Assembly: GCF_024642085.1 (NCBI RefSeq)
Contig: NZ_JAHEBV010000014.1
Location: 1-64,000 of the forward strand
Origin: Novosphingobium sp.
GTDB taxonomy: Bacteria > Pseudomonadota > Alphaproteobacteria > Sphingomonadales > Sphingomonadaceae
DNA length: 64,000 nt
Direction of reading: 5' to 3'
Part shown: piece after piece, positions 51,632-59,910 of the stretch
Layout: every line of letters starts with the position of its first letter
How positions within the stretch are numbered: position 1 is the stretch's first letter
Program-made: the position numbers and the translations under genes
The notes under the pieces: model-generated
Seen by the model: the letters and a program-made list of their open reading frames with translations, nothing else
What the model was told of the DNA's origin: nothing
Databases searched by the model: none

Positions 51632-52812
51632 TTTCGTTCGACGAAGCGCAGGCGCTGCTGGCCGCTGCGGTGCACCCGCTGGGTACGGAAACCTTGGCTT
51701 TGAACGAAGCGGCAGGCCGTGTTCTGGCGCAGCCTGTGATTGCCGCGCTCGACAGCCCGCGCCGCGATGTATCAGCGATGGATGGCTATGCCCTGCGCAG
51801 TTCAGACGCCGCCGTTGGCGCGCAATTGGCGCTGGTTGGGGAAAGCTTCGCTGGCGGATCGATGCCGCCCATCATCGGGCCGGGGCAGGCGGTGCGGATT
51901 TTTACCGGGGCTGCGCTGCCCCAAGGCGCGGACATTGTCGTGATCCAGGAAAACTGCGCCGCGAGCAGCGGCGCCGTGACGATTACGCGGCCCTTTGGCC
52001 CCGGCACTCATATCCGCCGCCAGGGCTGCGACTTTGCCGCAGGTGCCCTATTGCTGCCAGCCGGGCGGCGGCTTGATCCGCTGGCCATGGTCACACTCGC
52101 CGCGGCGGACCGCGCCGAAGCCCAGGTCTATCGGCGGCCGCGCGTCGCACTGATTGCCACTGGCGATGAACTGGCTCCGCCGGGCACAGCGCGCGCCAAC
52201 CCGCTGACCATCCCCGAATCGGTTTCCTTTGGGGTGGCCGCGCTGGTGGCGGAACAGGGCGGCGACCTGATCCTGCGGCGCAGCGGCGGAGATGATCTGG
52301 CTGCGCTGACGGCCACGGCGGGTGAAGCACTTGCCGCCGCAGATGTTGTCGTGATTACCGGCGGTGCTTCGGTGGGAGACCGTGATTACGCCAAGCCGAT
52401 GTTCGCGGCACACGGGCTTGCGGCTTTGTTTGCCAAGGTTGCGATCAAGCCGGGCAAGCCGGTGTGGCTGGGGCAGGCACACGGCAAATGGGTGCTGGGC
52501 CTGCCTGGCAACCCGACATCGGCCATGGTCACCGCGCGGCTGTTCCTGACCGCGCTTATGGCCGCGCTCCAAGGCCGCGATCCCAGTTTCCTGCTGGAAT
52601 GGGTTCTATTGCCACTGGCCGCACCCATGCCGCCCACGGGGGAGCGCGAAACCTTTGCCCGGATGATCTGGACCCCTGCCGGCCTGCTACCGATCGGCAA
52701 CCAGGATTCGGGCGTGCAGGGGGCGCTGTCTGCAACCCAATGGCTGGCCCGGCGGCTGAAAGATGCGCCCGCGGCGCAGGTGGGTGACCGGGTTGCAGCG
52801 CTGCGGTTCTAA
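51622..52812 (+). CDS. moeA: Molybdopterin molybdenumtransferase MoeA
   Basis: 396-residue MoeA that inserts molybdate into adenylated molybdopterin. Motifs: ISFDEAQALLAAAVHPLGTETLALNEAAGRVLAQPVIAALDSPRRDVSAMDGYAL at the N-terminus, VRIFTGAALPQGADIVVIQENC, the central VVITGGASVGDRDYAKP (the MoCF domain) and KPGKPVWLGQAHGKWVLGLPGNPTSAMV. Start is GTG at 51622 or at 51628; the latter is a GTGA overlap with the moaB stop. It converges on the Rieske gene, the two stop codons sharing CTAA (52809-52812). Confidence 0.95.
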   Translation: MRVISFDEAQALLAAAVHPLGTETLALNEAAGRVLAQPVIAALDSPRRDVSAMDGYALRSSDAAVGAQLALVGESFAGGSMPPIIGPGQAVRIFTGAALPQGADIVVIQENCAASSGAVTITRPFGPGTHIRRQGCDFAAGALLLPAGRRLDPLAMVTLAAADRAEAQVYRRPRVALIATGDELAPPGTARANPLTIPESVSFGVAALVAEQGGDLILRRSGGDDLAALTATAGEALAAADVVVITGGASVGDRDYAKPMFAAHGLAALFAKVAIKPGKPVWLGQAHGKWVLGLPGNPTSAMVTARLFLTALMAALQGRDPSFLLEWVLLPLAAPMPPTGERETFARMIWTPAGLLPIGNQDSGVQGALSATQWLARRLKDAPAAQVGDRVAALRF

Positions 52813-53849
52813 AGATCGCTGACAACGGGCACATCAGCGCCCGGTTCCAGCGCTTCACCCTTCCATAGCCGGTAAAGCCGGTTGCCCAGGATATCGCCCG
52901 GTCCTGTGACGAATTGCGGGCGGCCAAACTCTTCCATCACGGCATGCTGGCGGGCCAGCGCCTGACGGTCCTGTGCGATGACCGGGGACAGGAACAGCCG
53001 GATCGCCAGTTCCTTTAGCCAGCCCGGTGAAATCCGGTGGGGTGAAGAAAACCGCGCAAACGGCATGAAGCTGTCATCGCTGGACGGGGTAAAGAACGCG
53101 CTGACGCACAGCGTCAGCCCGCGTTTGCTTTCCCACCGCGCCTCAACCAGCGTTGGCGGGAAATAGCGCGAGGCGGAATGGGTGCGCTCGCGTTCCAGAA
53201 AGCGCGACATCAGGCCCACGTCGGGCTGAGTCTGCACATTGGTCATGGTGATGGTCGGTCCGTCGCTGGCCACTTCCAGACTGACCGGAAGACGCCGTTC
53301 ACGATGACGAATAAAACCGTGGTGCAGGTGGCTGGTGTGAAATGGATCCATCACGTTTTCGACCGCATCGAAAGCGCGGCCTTTCCACGTACCCTGCTGC
53401 CACCAGAAGTGATCGCAGTCGGCGCGGGCCAGGGTGGGCGGCAGTGGCGGCTCGGCCGGAGCCGTGTCACTCAGTGCAACAAAGATGGCGCCATGACGCT
53501 CGCACACCCGCACGGCCTGCGCGGCCAGCCGCGAGGCTTGCTCTGCGCCCAGGGTGCAGCCGGGGATGGCCACGCAGGCGCCGTCGCGGGCAAAGCGCCA
53601 GCCATGGTAGGGGCATTCCAGCCCGCCCTGGTGGACCCGCCCTGCAGACAGGGGATAATTTCGGTGCGGGCAGCGATCGACCAACGCGCCCACCCCGTCA
53701 TCGTTGCGGAACAGCGCAATCGGGGTGCCGCAGACAACGACGCGCCGCACCTTGCCGCGCCGGACCTGCCGCGACAGCGCAGCGATATGCCATGCATTGC
53801 GCACGGCATCGGGCAGGGCGGTGGTGCTGATTGCAGGCATCATTGTCAT
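52809..53849 (-). CDS. Rieske-type aromatic-ring-hydroxylating oxygenase alpha subunit-like protein
   Basis: 346-residue oxygenase with a Rieske [2Fe-2S] centre (CPHRNYPLSAG, Cys60 and His62; CPYHGW, Cys79 and His82). A mononuclear iron site is predicted from NVMDPFHTSHLHHG (Asp168, His171, His174). It resembles the small terminal oxygenases that act on aromatic or alkyl substrates with an external reductase. The ATG at 53849 overlaps the ATP-grasp stop (ATGA), making it the last gene of the six-gene operon. No ferredoxin or reductase gene is adjacent. Its substrate is presumably the product of the preceding enzymes; that is inference. Confidence 0.88.
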   Translation of the reverse strand: MTMMPAISTTALPDAVRNAWHIAALSRQVRRGKVRRVVVCGTPIALFRNDDGVGALVDRCPHRNYPLSAGRVHQGGLECPYHGWRFARDGACVAIPGCTLGAEQASRLAAQAVRVCERHGAIFVALSDTAPAEPPLPPTLARADCDHFWWQQGTWKGRAFDAVENVMDPFHTSHLHHGFIRHRERRLPVSLEVASDGPTITMTNVQTQPDVGLMSRFLERERTHSASRYFPPTLVEARWESKRGLTLCVSAFFTPSSDDSFMPFARFSSPHRISPGWLKELAIRLFLSPVIAQDRQALARQHAVMEEFGRPQFVTGPGDILGNRLYRLWKGEALEPGADVPVVSDL

Positions 53850-55000
53850 GGCAGGTCTTCCCCGTTCCATTCGATATCGCGTGTAGTGGCGGCGGTGGCG
53901 GAAATGCCGCGGCGCCGACCGGTGAAAGCAAACTGGGCCGCATCGCGCAGCGCGCCCAGCAAGGGTAAGCGATCGCCGGGCCGCGCCAGGACGTCGCGGC
54001 CAGCGGACATGGCCTGGCACCATTCGGCGAGGCGGCCTTCGCCGACAGCCATGGGCAGGCCGTAAACCAGCATCGCCGGCGCCAGGTGGGCCGGTGCGGC
54101 ACTGGGCGCGTGAACCTGATCACGATTGCCAAGAATGGCGCTGGCCAGCAAGCCATCACCCGTCAACAGATGGACACCGCTGGTGGCGCGCGGGTTGCAT
54201 TCGATCAGCCACGGCTGGCCCTGCGCATCGATGATCGCATCGCAAGCGAACTGCCCGGTGATCATGGCTGCCGCGGCGAGCGTTTGAGCGATGGAGAAGA
54301 GCTGCTGTGAGCGCTCCGCGGAAACCGTATCGAAGGCGAAGCTCGCCCCGCCGCCCATCCGCCAGGCTGATCGGTAAGCGGCAAAGGCGGTGACCCGGCC
54401 GTGGCTGGCCGCGGCGTGAAAGCACACCTCGGTCCCGCGCACCCGGCGCTGCGCTATCCAGCCCTGCCCCGCCGGAACGTGCAAGGCAGCCAATTGCGCG
54501 GCGCTGGGGCCGATCAGGGCAGATTCGCCAAAGCGGGTGAAGCGTGGTTTGAACACCCATTCGGTGCTATTGGCTGCATAGCGATCGCGGTCGCCAAGCA
54601 CCTGCGTTTGTGGGACAGGCAGGCTCCAATCACCACACGCCTCGGCAAATGCCAGCTTGTCGTGCAGACGGCGCAAGGTTTCCAGCCGGGGCGCATACAG
54701 CCGGCTGCCTATCGCGGGCCGCAGCGACGGCGCGGCAAGATGGAACACCTCCTCGCACGCAGGTACGATAAGGCGCGGCGAAAGGCGCAGGGCAAGCGCG
54801 GCAATGGCGGCGCGAAAGCCGGAGGGATCGAACACCGGCGAGGGGTAGCGGTGCACCGCTTCCACGCGGCGCGACAGGCGCGCGATCCACGCCGGGCTGC
54901 AATCGGCCAAGTGCGGTTCAAATCCCAGCGCGCGGAAATCGCGGGCCAGATCCAGCGCGGCGGCAGAGCGCGCGCCGGTGATGAGGACGCGTTCAGTCAT
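53846..55000 (-). CDS. ATP-grasp domain protein (carboxylate-amine ligase-like)
   Basis: 384-residue protein. It has an N-terminal nucleotide-like fold (RVLITGARSAAALDLARDFRALGFEPHLAD), then an ATP-grasp domain (YAANSTEWVFKPRFTRFGESALIGP; GQGWIAQRRVRGTEVCFHAA; GQFACDAIIDAQGQPWLIECNPRATSGVHLLTG, with the metal-binding Glu/Asn in IECNPR). ATP-grasp enzymes of this type join a carboxylate to an amine, thiol or hydroxyl through an acyl-phosphate. The ATG at 55000 overlaps the adenylating-enzyme stop by 8 bp, and the end overlaps the Rieske gene. The donor and acceptor are unknown. A preceding open frame from 55051 is part of the upstream gene. Confidence 0.85.
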   Translation of the reverse strand: MTERVLITGARSAAALDLARDFRALGFEPHLADCSPAWIARLSRRVEAVHRYPSPVFDPSGFRAAIAALALRLSPRLIVPACEEVFHLAAPSLRPAIGSRLYAPRLETLRRLHDKLAFAEACGDWSLPVPQTQVLGDRDRYAANSTEWVFKPRFTRFGESALIGPSAAQLAALHVPAGQGWIAQRRVRGTEVCFHAAASHGRVTAFAAYRSAWRMGGGASFAFDTVSAERSQQLFSIAQTLAAAAMITGQFACDAIIDAQGQPWLIECNPRATSGVHLLTGDGLLASAILGNRDQVHAPSAAPAHLAPAMLVYGLPMAVGEGRLAEWCQAMSAGRDVLARPGDRLPLLGALRDAAQFAFTGRRRGISATAATTRDIEWNGEDLP

Positions 55001-56219
55001 GGCACCACACCACTTTGCGGCGCTTGGGCCCGGGCCAGGGCGGGAGATCATCCATCGCGCGCACAGGCACCGCGCGGCCGGTCAGCGAGGCAAGCGCCGT
55101 TACCGCGTCGTGTCCCGCACAGCCTGGCGCGGTACGCAAGGTGATCGCCTTTGCCGAGGCTGCAGCCTGCCAGTGCGTGGTTCCGCCGAGCACACCTTCG
55201 ACCGCAGCTACAACTTGCGAAGGCAGCACCTTGCGGCCTGAAAGGTGCCACACATCCTGCACCCGCCCCGCCAGCGGCGCGATTACCCGCCCGGCATAGC
55301 CGCAGGGGCACTGCTCGCCGGTCGGCTCGATGATATCGTCGCCGCGCACACGGACCACGGGCTGGCTGCGGCGGTGAAGGTCGGTAATTACCGCGCGGAA
55401 GCCGGCGGTTCTTTCTACCGGTTCCAGTTCGATGACCAGCGCGTCATCGTTAAGGTGCAGTCGGCCTTGCATGCAGCCGAAGCCCAGAAAGCCCTCGGTC
55501 GCCTGATAGATCGCGCGGGGGCGCAGGCCGAAATGGGCGGTCAGGGCATCGGTCTCGGCCCAGCTAAGCGGCTCGCTGCCGAAGAACAGGCGGCGCAGGC
55601 TGCGCAGGCGCAGGCCGCGCTCCATCATCGCCAGCAAGCGGTGGGGCGGCGCAATCAGAACGGTCGGATCGAATAGCTCAAGTTCACTACAGGTTTGTTC
55701 TATGGGGGGTGCCAGCGGCAAATGGGCGAAGCCGAACCGCCCGCCGCGCACATCGCTGTAAAGGCTGCTTGCGGCACGCAGATGCAGGGCAATGCGTTGG
55801 CGCTTCAGCAGGTCGGCGGGCGCCAGAAGTCGCGCCAGGCTCTGCCCGATATAATCGGCGCGCTCGGCGCTGCCCGCAACAAACATCCCCCGTGTACCCC
55901 CGCCGGTGCCAGTGGACCAGCCGGCCGCCAGATCGCCGGTGGCCGCTCCATGCTCGGCAGCATCGGCCATGCAGCGCAGGTGCAGATCGCTCAACCCCAG
56001 GCTGTTCCACTGCCCGTAATCGGCGCGCAGATCAGATTGATCGGTGATCGGAAAGGCGGTCAGCGCCTTACCGGCGAAGTCTGCCAGCGCCGGCGTTTGG
56101 GCCAGCGCGGGCTGCAGTTTGTGCCAGGCGCGCGCGCGCGCCGCGGCCATCTGCGCCCTGTCCATTCGCAGCGCGCGGCGAGTGCGCCACCATGCGGCCA
56201 GCGCGCGGTCAATCTGCAT
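54993..56219 (-). CDS. F390-synthetase/phenylacetate-CoA-ligase-like adenylating enzyme
   Basis: 408-residue member of the adenylate-forming superfamily, closest in pattern to the coenzyme F390 synthetase and phenylacetate-CoA-ligase group. Motifs: the nucleotide loop AAGWSTGTGGGTRGMFVAG; the AMP-site segment RLFFGSEPLSWAETDAL and ATEGFLGFGCMQG; RVRGDDIIEPTGEQCPCGYAGRVIAPLAGRVQDV; and a C-terminal domain ending near VWCHD. These enzymes activate a carboxylic acid as an adenylate and pass it to CoA or another nucleophile. The ATG at 56219 overlaps the MBL gene by 11 bp. F420/F390 itself is not expected here, so the name is only a family label. Confidence 0.85.
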   Translation of the reverse strand: MQIDRALAAWWRTRRALRMDRAQMAAARARAWHKLQPALAQTPALADFAGKALTAFPITDQSDLRADYGQWNSLGLSDLHLRCMADAAEHGAATGDLAAGWSTGTGGGTRGMFVAGSAERADYIGQSLARLLAPADLLKRQRIALHLRAASSLYSDVRGGRFGFAHLPLAPPIEQTCSELELFDPTVLIAPPHRLLAMMERGLRLRSLRRLFFGSEPLSWAETDALTAHFGLRPRAIYQATEGFLGFGCMQGRLHLNDDALVIELEPVERTAGFRAVITDLHRRSQPVVRVRGDDIIEPTGEQCPCGYAGRVIAPLAGRVQDVWHLSGRKVLPSQVVAAVEGVLGGTTHWQAAASAKAITLRTAPGCAGHDAVTALASLTGRAVPVRAMDDLPPWPGPKRRKVVWCHD

Positions 56220-57048
56220 TGAACGCCGCCGCGCTATGGGCACAATGCGAGGGGAGGATAACCAGATCGGCGTTGTTGCACCGTGCGGCGTGAAGGCGGT
56301 GCAGCGTTTCGCGATAGGGCCGGGTTTGCCCCAGCAATGCCGTGGTCAGCATCGGCGGGGCGCGCCTGAGGTCGATCGCCTTGCCCGCCCAGACAGCGTC
56401 AGCGGCCAGCAGCACGTCGCGGTCATCCTGGGTGCGCAGCGCCAGCCCCCAATGCCCCGCGCAATGCCCCGGAAGTTCGACCGCCAGCAAACTGCCATCG
56501 CCCAGAATGTCACGCCCTTCCGCGAATGGAGCAAAGGCCGCAGGCAACTGCACTGCCGGTGCATCCTCAAAAAACCGGGCGTGGGCGTCAGCCGTTTTTG
56601 GAACCAGCGCCGCCAGGTGCCCGCTGCGCAACTGCCGGATCCGCCCCGGACGGCGCAACGCCTCAAGCCCGGCGCGCGCGCAATGGATCGGGCGGTCCGC
56701 CAGATGGACCATGCCGGCCACGTGATCGCCGTGGAAGTGCGACAGGATCGTGCCTGCGATGGAATCGGGATCGATACCGCTATCGGCAAGCCAGGTGGAC
56801 CAGGATTGCGCTGCGCCAATCTGCACCGGGGTGGTCCAGCGATAGAACCGTTCCGGGAACGGCTGCGTCGCTGCAAGGAAGGCCGGGTCGTAGCCGGTGT
56901 CGAACAGCAACGTACCGCGCACCGGATGGTCGATGATGCCGACCATGGCCGGAAAATCAACGGCACACAGGCTGCCCCCGGCCATCGTCATGATTTCAGG
57001 GTGGCGGCACGATCCGCGCGCCAGCCAGCGCAGGCCGACCCTGATCAT
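56209..57048 (-). CDS. MBL-fold metallo-hydrolase
   Basis: 279-residue metallo-beta-lactamase-fold enzyme. The metal site is HFHGDH (His104, His106, Asp108, His109). Further ligand positions are ELPGHCAGHWGL and the AADAVWAG segment (Asp). TLLFDTGYDPAFLAATQPFPERFYRWTTPVQIG resembles lactonase-type members. MBL proteins hydrolyse lactones, thioesters or phosphoesters. It overlaps by ATGA with the preceding SDR gene (57045-57048) and is followed by the adenylating enzyme. In this operon a thioesterase or lactonase role releasing an acyl intermediate is plausible, not shown. Confidence 0.88.
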   Translation of the reverse strand: MIRVGLRWLARGSCRHPEIMTMAGGSLCAVDFPAMVGIIDHPVRGTLLFDTGYDPAFLAATQPFPERFYRWTTPVQIGAAQSWSTWLADSGIDPDSIAGTILSHFHGDHVAGMVHLADRPIHCARAGLEALRRPGRIRQLRSGHLAALVPKTADAHARFFEDAPAVQLPAAFAPFAEGRDILGDGSLLAVELPGHCAGHWGLALRTQDDRDVLLAADAVWAGKAIDLRRAPPMLTTALLGQTRPYRETLHRLHAARCNNADLVILPSHCAHSAAAFNAD

Positions 57049-58043
57049 GTCGCCGCCCCGGCAAGCTTGCGTGCTTCAGCAAGCAGCGTTTCAACTGCGT
57101 CGAACTGCGGCACAAATCCGATCAGGCGGCGTGCGGGCTCGGGATCGAAGGTCTGGCTAAAGGCCAGCGTGGCGAGGGTATAGCGCGTCAACACCGGTTC
57201 ATCGGTACTGCCGCGTATCCGGGCCACGGCTTCAGCAAGTCTGGCCAGCGGCCGGGCCGCTGCCAGCGGCATATCGATCAGCCGCGGCGTTGTGCCCAGC
57301 GCCTGCGCCAGCCGCATGGCGAGTGTGCGCACAGCAATTGGCTGACCTCCCGACAGGTTGATCGCCATGCCGCCAAGGGCCAACGCGCGGTCTTCGGTGG
57401 CTATTACGGCGCGTGCCGCATCGCGCAGATCAGTCAGTTCGATTATGGCGCGTCCGCCGCGCGGCAGCGGCATGCGCCGCCGTGCCGCCAGCGCGGCCAG
57501 TCGCGGCAGGATCACCCGGTCGCCCGGGCCAACCAGCGCACGGGGGCGAAGGGCGCAACAGGCCAGCGCGGCGCTTGACCGGGCCAGCACCAGCCGCTCG
57601 GCCTCCAGCTTCGTACGGGCATAGGCGTTGAGCGGATGAGCGGCGGGCAGCGCATCGGCGCCGATCCGCTCGCGATCGGCAAAATCGGCGAAGATCGAAG
57701 GCGAGGAAATGAACACGAAGCGGCGCACGTCTGCCTGCCCTGCTGCATCAAGCAGCCGCTGCGTGGCCGTGACATTGGCTGCGATGAAATCCGCATCGCG
57801 CCCCCAGCTAGACGATAACGCTGCGGCGTGGATCACCGAATCGATCCCAGCCAACAACGGCACGGGATCATCCCTGACCAGATCGGCGGCCATGAATTGC
57901 GCGCCGTCCCGGGCCAGTTGCGCCCCGGCTTCACGCGATCGACCGGTCGCCCTGACGGCATGGCCCTGCGCCAAAGCCTCGCGCACGATTGCGCGGCCCA
58001 AGCCGCCAGTTGCCCCGGACACCAAAATGCGGCGTATGCTCAC
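57045..58043 (-). CDS. NAD(P)-dependent epimerase/dehydratase-type SDR
   Basis: 332-residue extended short-chain dehydrogenase. N-terminal Rossmann motif RRILVSGATGGLGRAIVREAL with Gly at 10, 13 and 16, and the active-site YARTK (Tyr141, Lys145) after VFISSPSIFAD (Ser triad region). It resembles 3-beta-hydroxysteroid dehydrogenase/OleD-like reductases that reduce 3-keto acyl or sterol substrates. Start ATG at 58043 overlaps the KAS III stop (ATGA, 58040-58043) and it ends in an ATGA overlap with the MBL gene. Following KAS III it would naturally reduce the beta-keto product; the actual substrate is unknown. Confidence 0.88.
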   Translation of the reverse strand: MSIRRILVSGATGGLGRAIVREALAQGHAVRATGRSREAGAQLARDGAQFMAADLVRDDPVPLLAGIDSVIHAAALSSSWGRDADFIAANVTATQRLLDAAGQADVRRFVFISSPSIFADFADRERIGADALPAAHPLNAYARTKLEAERLVLARSSAALACCALRPRALVGPGDRVILPRLAALAARRRMPLPRGGRAIIELTDLRDAARAVIATEDRALALGGMAINLSGGQPIAVRTLAMRLAQALGTTPRLIDMPLAAARPLARLAEAVARIRGSTDEPVLTRYTLATLAFSQTFDPEPARRLIGFVPQFDAVETLLAEARKLAGAAT

Positions 58044-59035
58044 AAGGTGATGACCATCGCGCTGGCGCTGATACCTGCGGCAGTGCCCAGCAGAAGCACA
58101 GTGTCGCCTGGCTTGGCCTTGCCGGTATCAAGTGCATGGGCAAGTACGGTCGGGATCGAAGCGGCAATCTGATTGCCATGCGAATTGAACAGATCGACCA
58201 CACGGTCGCTGCGCGGCGCGAACAGGCGCTTGACGTGTTCCACCCCCGGCGCACTGGCCTGGTGGCAAATGACGCAGGCCAGATCGTCCTTGCCGATCCC
58301 GGCTTGATCCAGTGCGCGTTCGATCACCCCGGGAAGACAGCGCGCCGCCGCCTTGAAAATACCAAAGGCATCCATTTCGAAATGCGAACCGGCGACCAGC
58401 GCCGCGTACCCGTCCTCCACGCGCAGGCGCGTGCCGCCAGCGCGCAGCTGGGCCAGGCCGTGATACGCGCCGTGGGTTTCGGACGCGCTGCCCGCCAGGC
58501 CGCGGAGTCCGGCCGGATCGCTTTCCAGCACCACGGCCGCTGCGCCGTCGCCAAAGATTGAGCGGACCTTGGCATTGGCCGGGTCCAGTCCGGCCGAAGC
58601 GATGTCTGCGGAAAAGACCAGCGCACGGCGCCAGCGGCGCAGGGCCAGCCCCATCGCGGCGACATCCAGCGCGGCCATGAAGGACAGGCAGGTCTGGTTG
58701 ACGTCAAACGCGGCGATGCCAGATCTGCCCAGCCCCAGCCGATCCTGCACCAGCACGGCGGTGGACGGGATCGGCTGTTCCATCACCCCGCAGCCGCCAA
58801 TGATCACGTCCAGGCTGGCAGGATCGGCTCCGGCGCGGGTCAGCGCCGCGCGGGAAGCCTCGGCCGCCATCATCGAGGTGGTTTCATCGGCTGCTGCAAT
58901 GCCGCGCGCGGCAATGCCGAACTCTGTCTCGGTCGTAGAGGGCGCAAGGTTGTGCCGCGCATCCAGTTCGGCAGAAAGCAACTGGGTCCGCGGGGAGTAC
59001 GATCCCCATCCGGCAATGCTGAAACCACTGATCAC
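58040..59035 (-). CDS. KAS III-like 3-oxoacyl-ACP synthase
   Basis: 331-residue thiolase-fold condensing enzyme resembling FabH and OleA-type KAS III proteins. The catalytic triad is visible: Cys116 in DVNQTCLSF, His258 in VICHQAS and Asn288 in SHGNQIA. SIFGDGAAAVVLES is the conserved glycine-rich block. KAS III enzymes accept acyl-CoA starters for Claisen condensation. It is the first gene of the six-gene overlapping operon, 100 bp from the TetR gene with two near-identical operator-like repeats between them. It is distinct from the housekeeping FabH only by context, as no other fatty-acid synthesis gene is near. Start ATG at 59035. Confidence 0.9.
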   Translation of the reverse strand: MISGFSIAGWGSYSPRTQLLSAELDARHNLAPSTTETEFGIAARGIAAADETTSMMAAEASRAALTRAGADPASLDVIIGGCGVMEQPIPSTAVLVQDRLGLGRSGIAAFDVNQTCLSFMAALDVAAMGLALRRWRRALVFSADIASAGLDPANAKVRSIFGDGAAAVVLESDPAGLRGLAGSASETHGAYHGLAQLRAGGTRLRVEDGYAALVAGSHFEMDAFGIFKAAARCLPGVIERALDQAGIGKDDLACVICHQASAPGVEHVKRLFAPRSDRVVDLFNSHGNQIAASIPTVLAHALDTGKAKPGDTVLLLGTAAGISASAMVITL

Positions 59036-59073
59036 AGACGTTTACTCCGACTGATTCGCCATAACACTACATC

Positions 59074-59115
59074 AAATTAGACAGTGTTCAATTAAAAATT
59101 AGACAACGTTCAATT
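59074..59115. repeat. Two 20-bp near-identical direct repeats (tandem TetR operators)
   Basis: AAATTAGACAGTGTTCAATT (59074-59093) and AAATTAGACAACGTTCAATT (59096-59115) differ at two positions and start 22 bp apart, about two helical turns. Each is an imperfect palindrome around TAGACA/TGTTCAA. They lie in the 100-bp AT-rich gap between the divergent KAS III and TetR genes and are the best operator candidates for the TetR protein. Confidence 0.7.
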
Positions 59116-59135
59116 TTGGCGTTATCCCCAGTTTC

Positions 59136-59741
59136 ATGGCGCGGCGGTCTGATCATTCTCCGAAGGAATTGCGCGCATTGCTGGTCCGTCACGGCCATGC
59201 CTTGATGGCAGAGCGCGGCTTTGCCCGCTTTTCTGCGCGCGAAGCGGCCCGCCGGGCCGGTTATGCAGTGGGCACGATCTACAACGTTTTCGGATCGCTT
59301 GATGCCTTTCTGGTGGCGATTAACAGCCAGACGTTCCTGGAATGGGCGGCAGCGCTGGAATATTCTCTGGCCGATGTCGAACCGGCTGGCACTGCCCGGC
59401 TGGAAGTGCTGGTCCACGCCTACTTTGACTATGCGCGCAGCAACGCCAATGCCTGGATGGCGATCTATGACCACCGGCACGAGGCTGAAACCGTCATCGC
59501 GGCAGAGGATCACGATGCACGCGAAGCGCTGACCGGAATTGTCGACCGCGAAGTGGTGACCTGGCTGGGACGACCCGACAGCCCGGCAATCCGGCGGCTG
59601 GTTCGCTCGCTTATCGCCATGGTCCACGGCCACTGTGCATTGTGGATCACCGGCAGCTTTTCGCTGATGAACGAGCCTGATCCGGCGGGCCAGGCAGTAG
59701 CCCGCGTTCTGGAAGTCCTGGCCGCACAGCGGCTGCGCTGA
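59136..59741 (+). CDS. TetR/AcrR-family transcriptional regulator
   Basis: 201-residue repressor. The N-terminal helix-turn-helix (RHGHALMAERGFARFSAREAARRAGYAVGTIYNVFGSLDAFLVAINSQTF) has the canonical TetR pattern. The C-terminal ligand domain (YDHRHEAETVIAAEDHDAREALTGIVDREVVTWLG) resembles TetR_C_13-type domains of the lipid-related regulators. It is divergent from the six-gene KAS III operon and separated from it by two palindrome-like direct repeats, so it probably represses that operon and itself and responds to an acyl-CoA or pathway product. The ligand is unknown. Downstream 170 bp to glgP show no gene. Confidence 0.9.
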   Translation: MARRSDHSPKELRALLVRHGHALMAERGFARFSAREAARRAGYAVGTIYNVFGSLDAFLVAINSQTFLEWAAALEYSLADVEPAGTARLEVLVHAYFDYARSNANAWMAIYDHRHEAETVIAAEDHDAREALTGIVDREVVTWLGRPDSPAIRRLVRSLIAMVHGHCALWITGSFSLMNEPDPAGQAVARVLEVLAAQRLR

Positions 59742-59910
59742 GCGCTACAGAACCTGCAAATACGAATGCGCCCGCTCAATCGGCTGCAATAGCAGTTGCC
59801 GCGTCTTGCTCCTTGCGCCTAGGCTGGACCGCAGGGGAAGATGGAAAGGCGTTGTGCAACGCGGGCGCGGTTTATCCGGCAGTCCGACCCTTGGGTGGAG
59901 ACGCAGACCA

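Noticed and set aside
58040..59035. KAS III-like gene as the housekeeping FabH
   Set aside because: It heads a dedicated overlapping operon under a TetR regulator with no fatty-acid synthesis genes nearby, so a specialised role is more likely.
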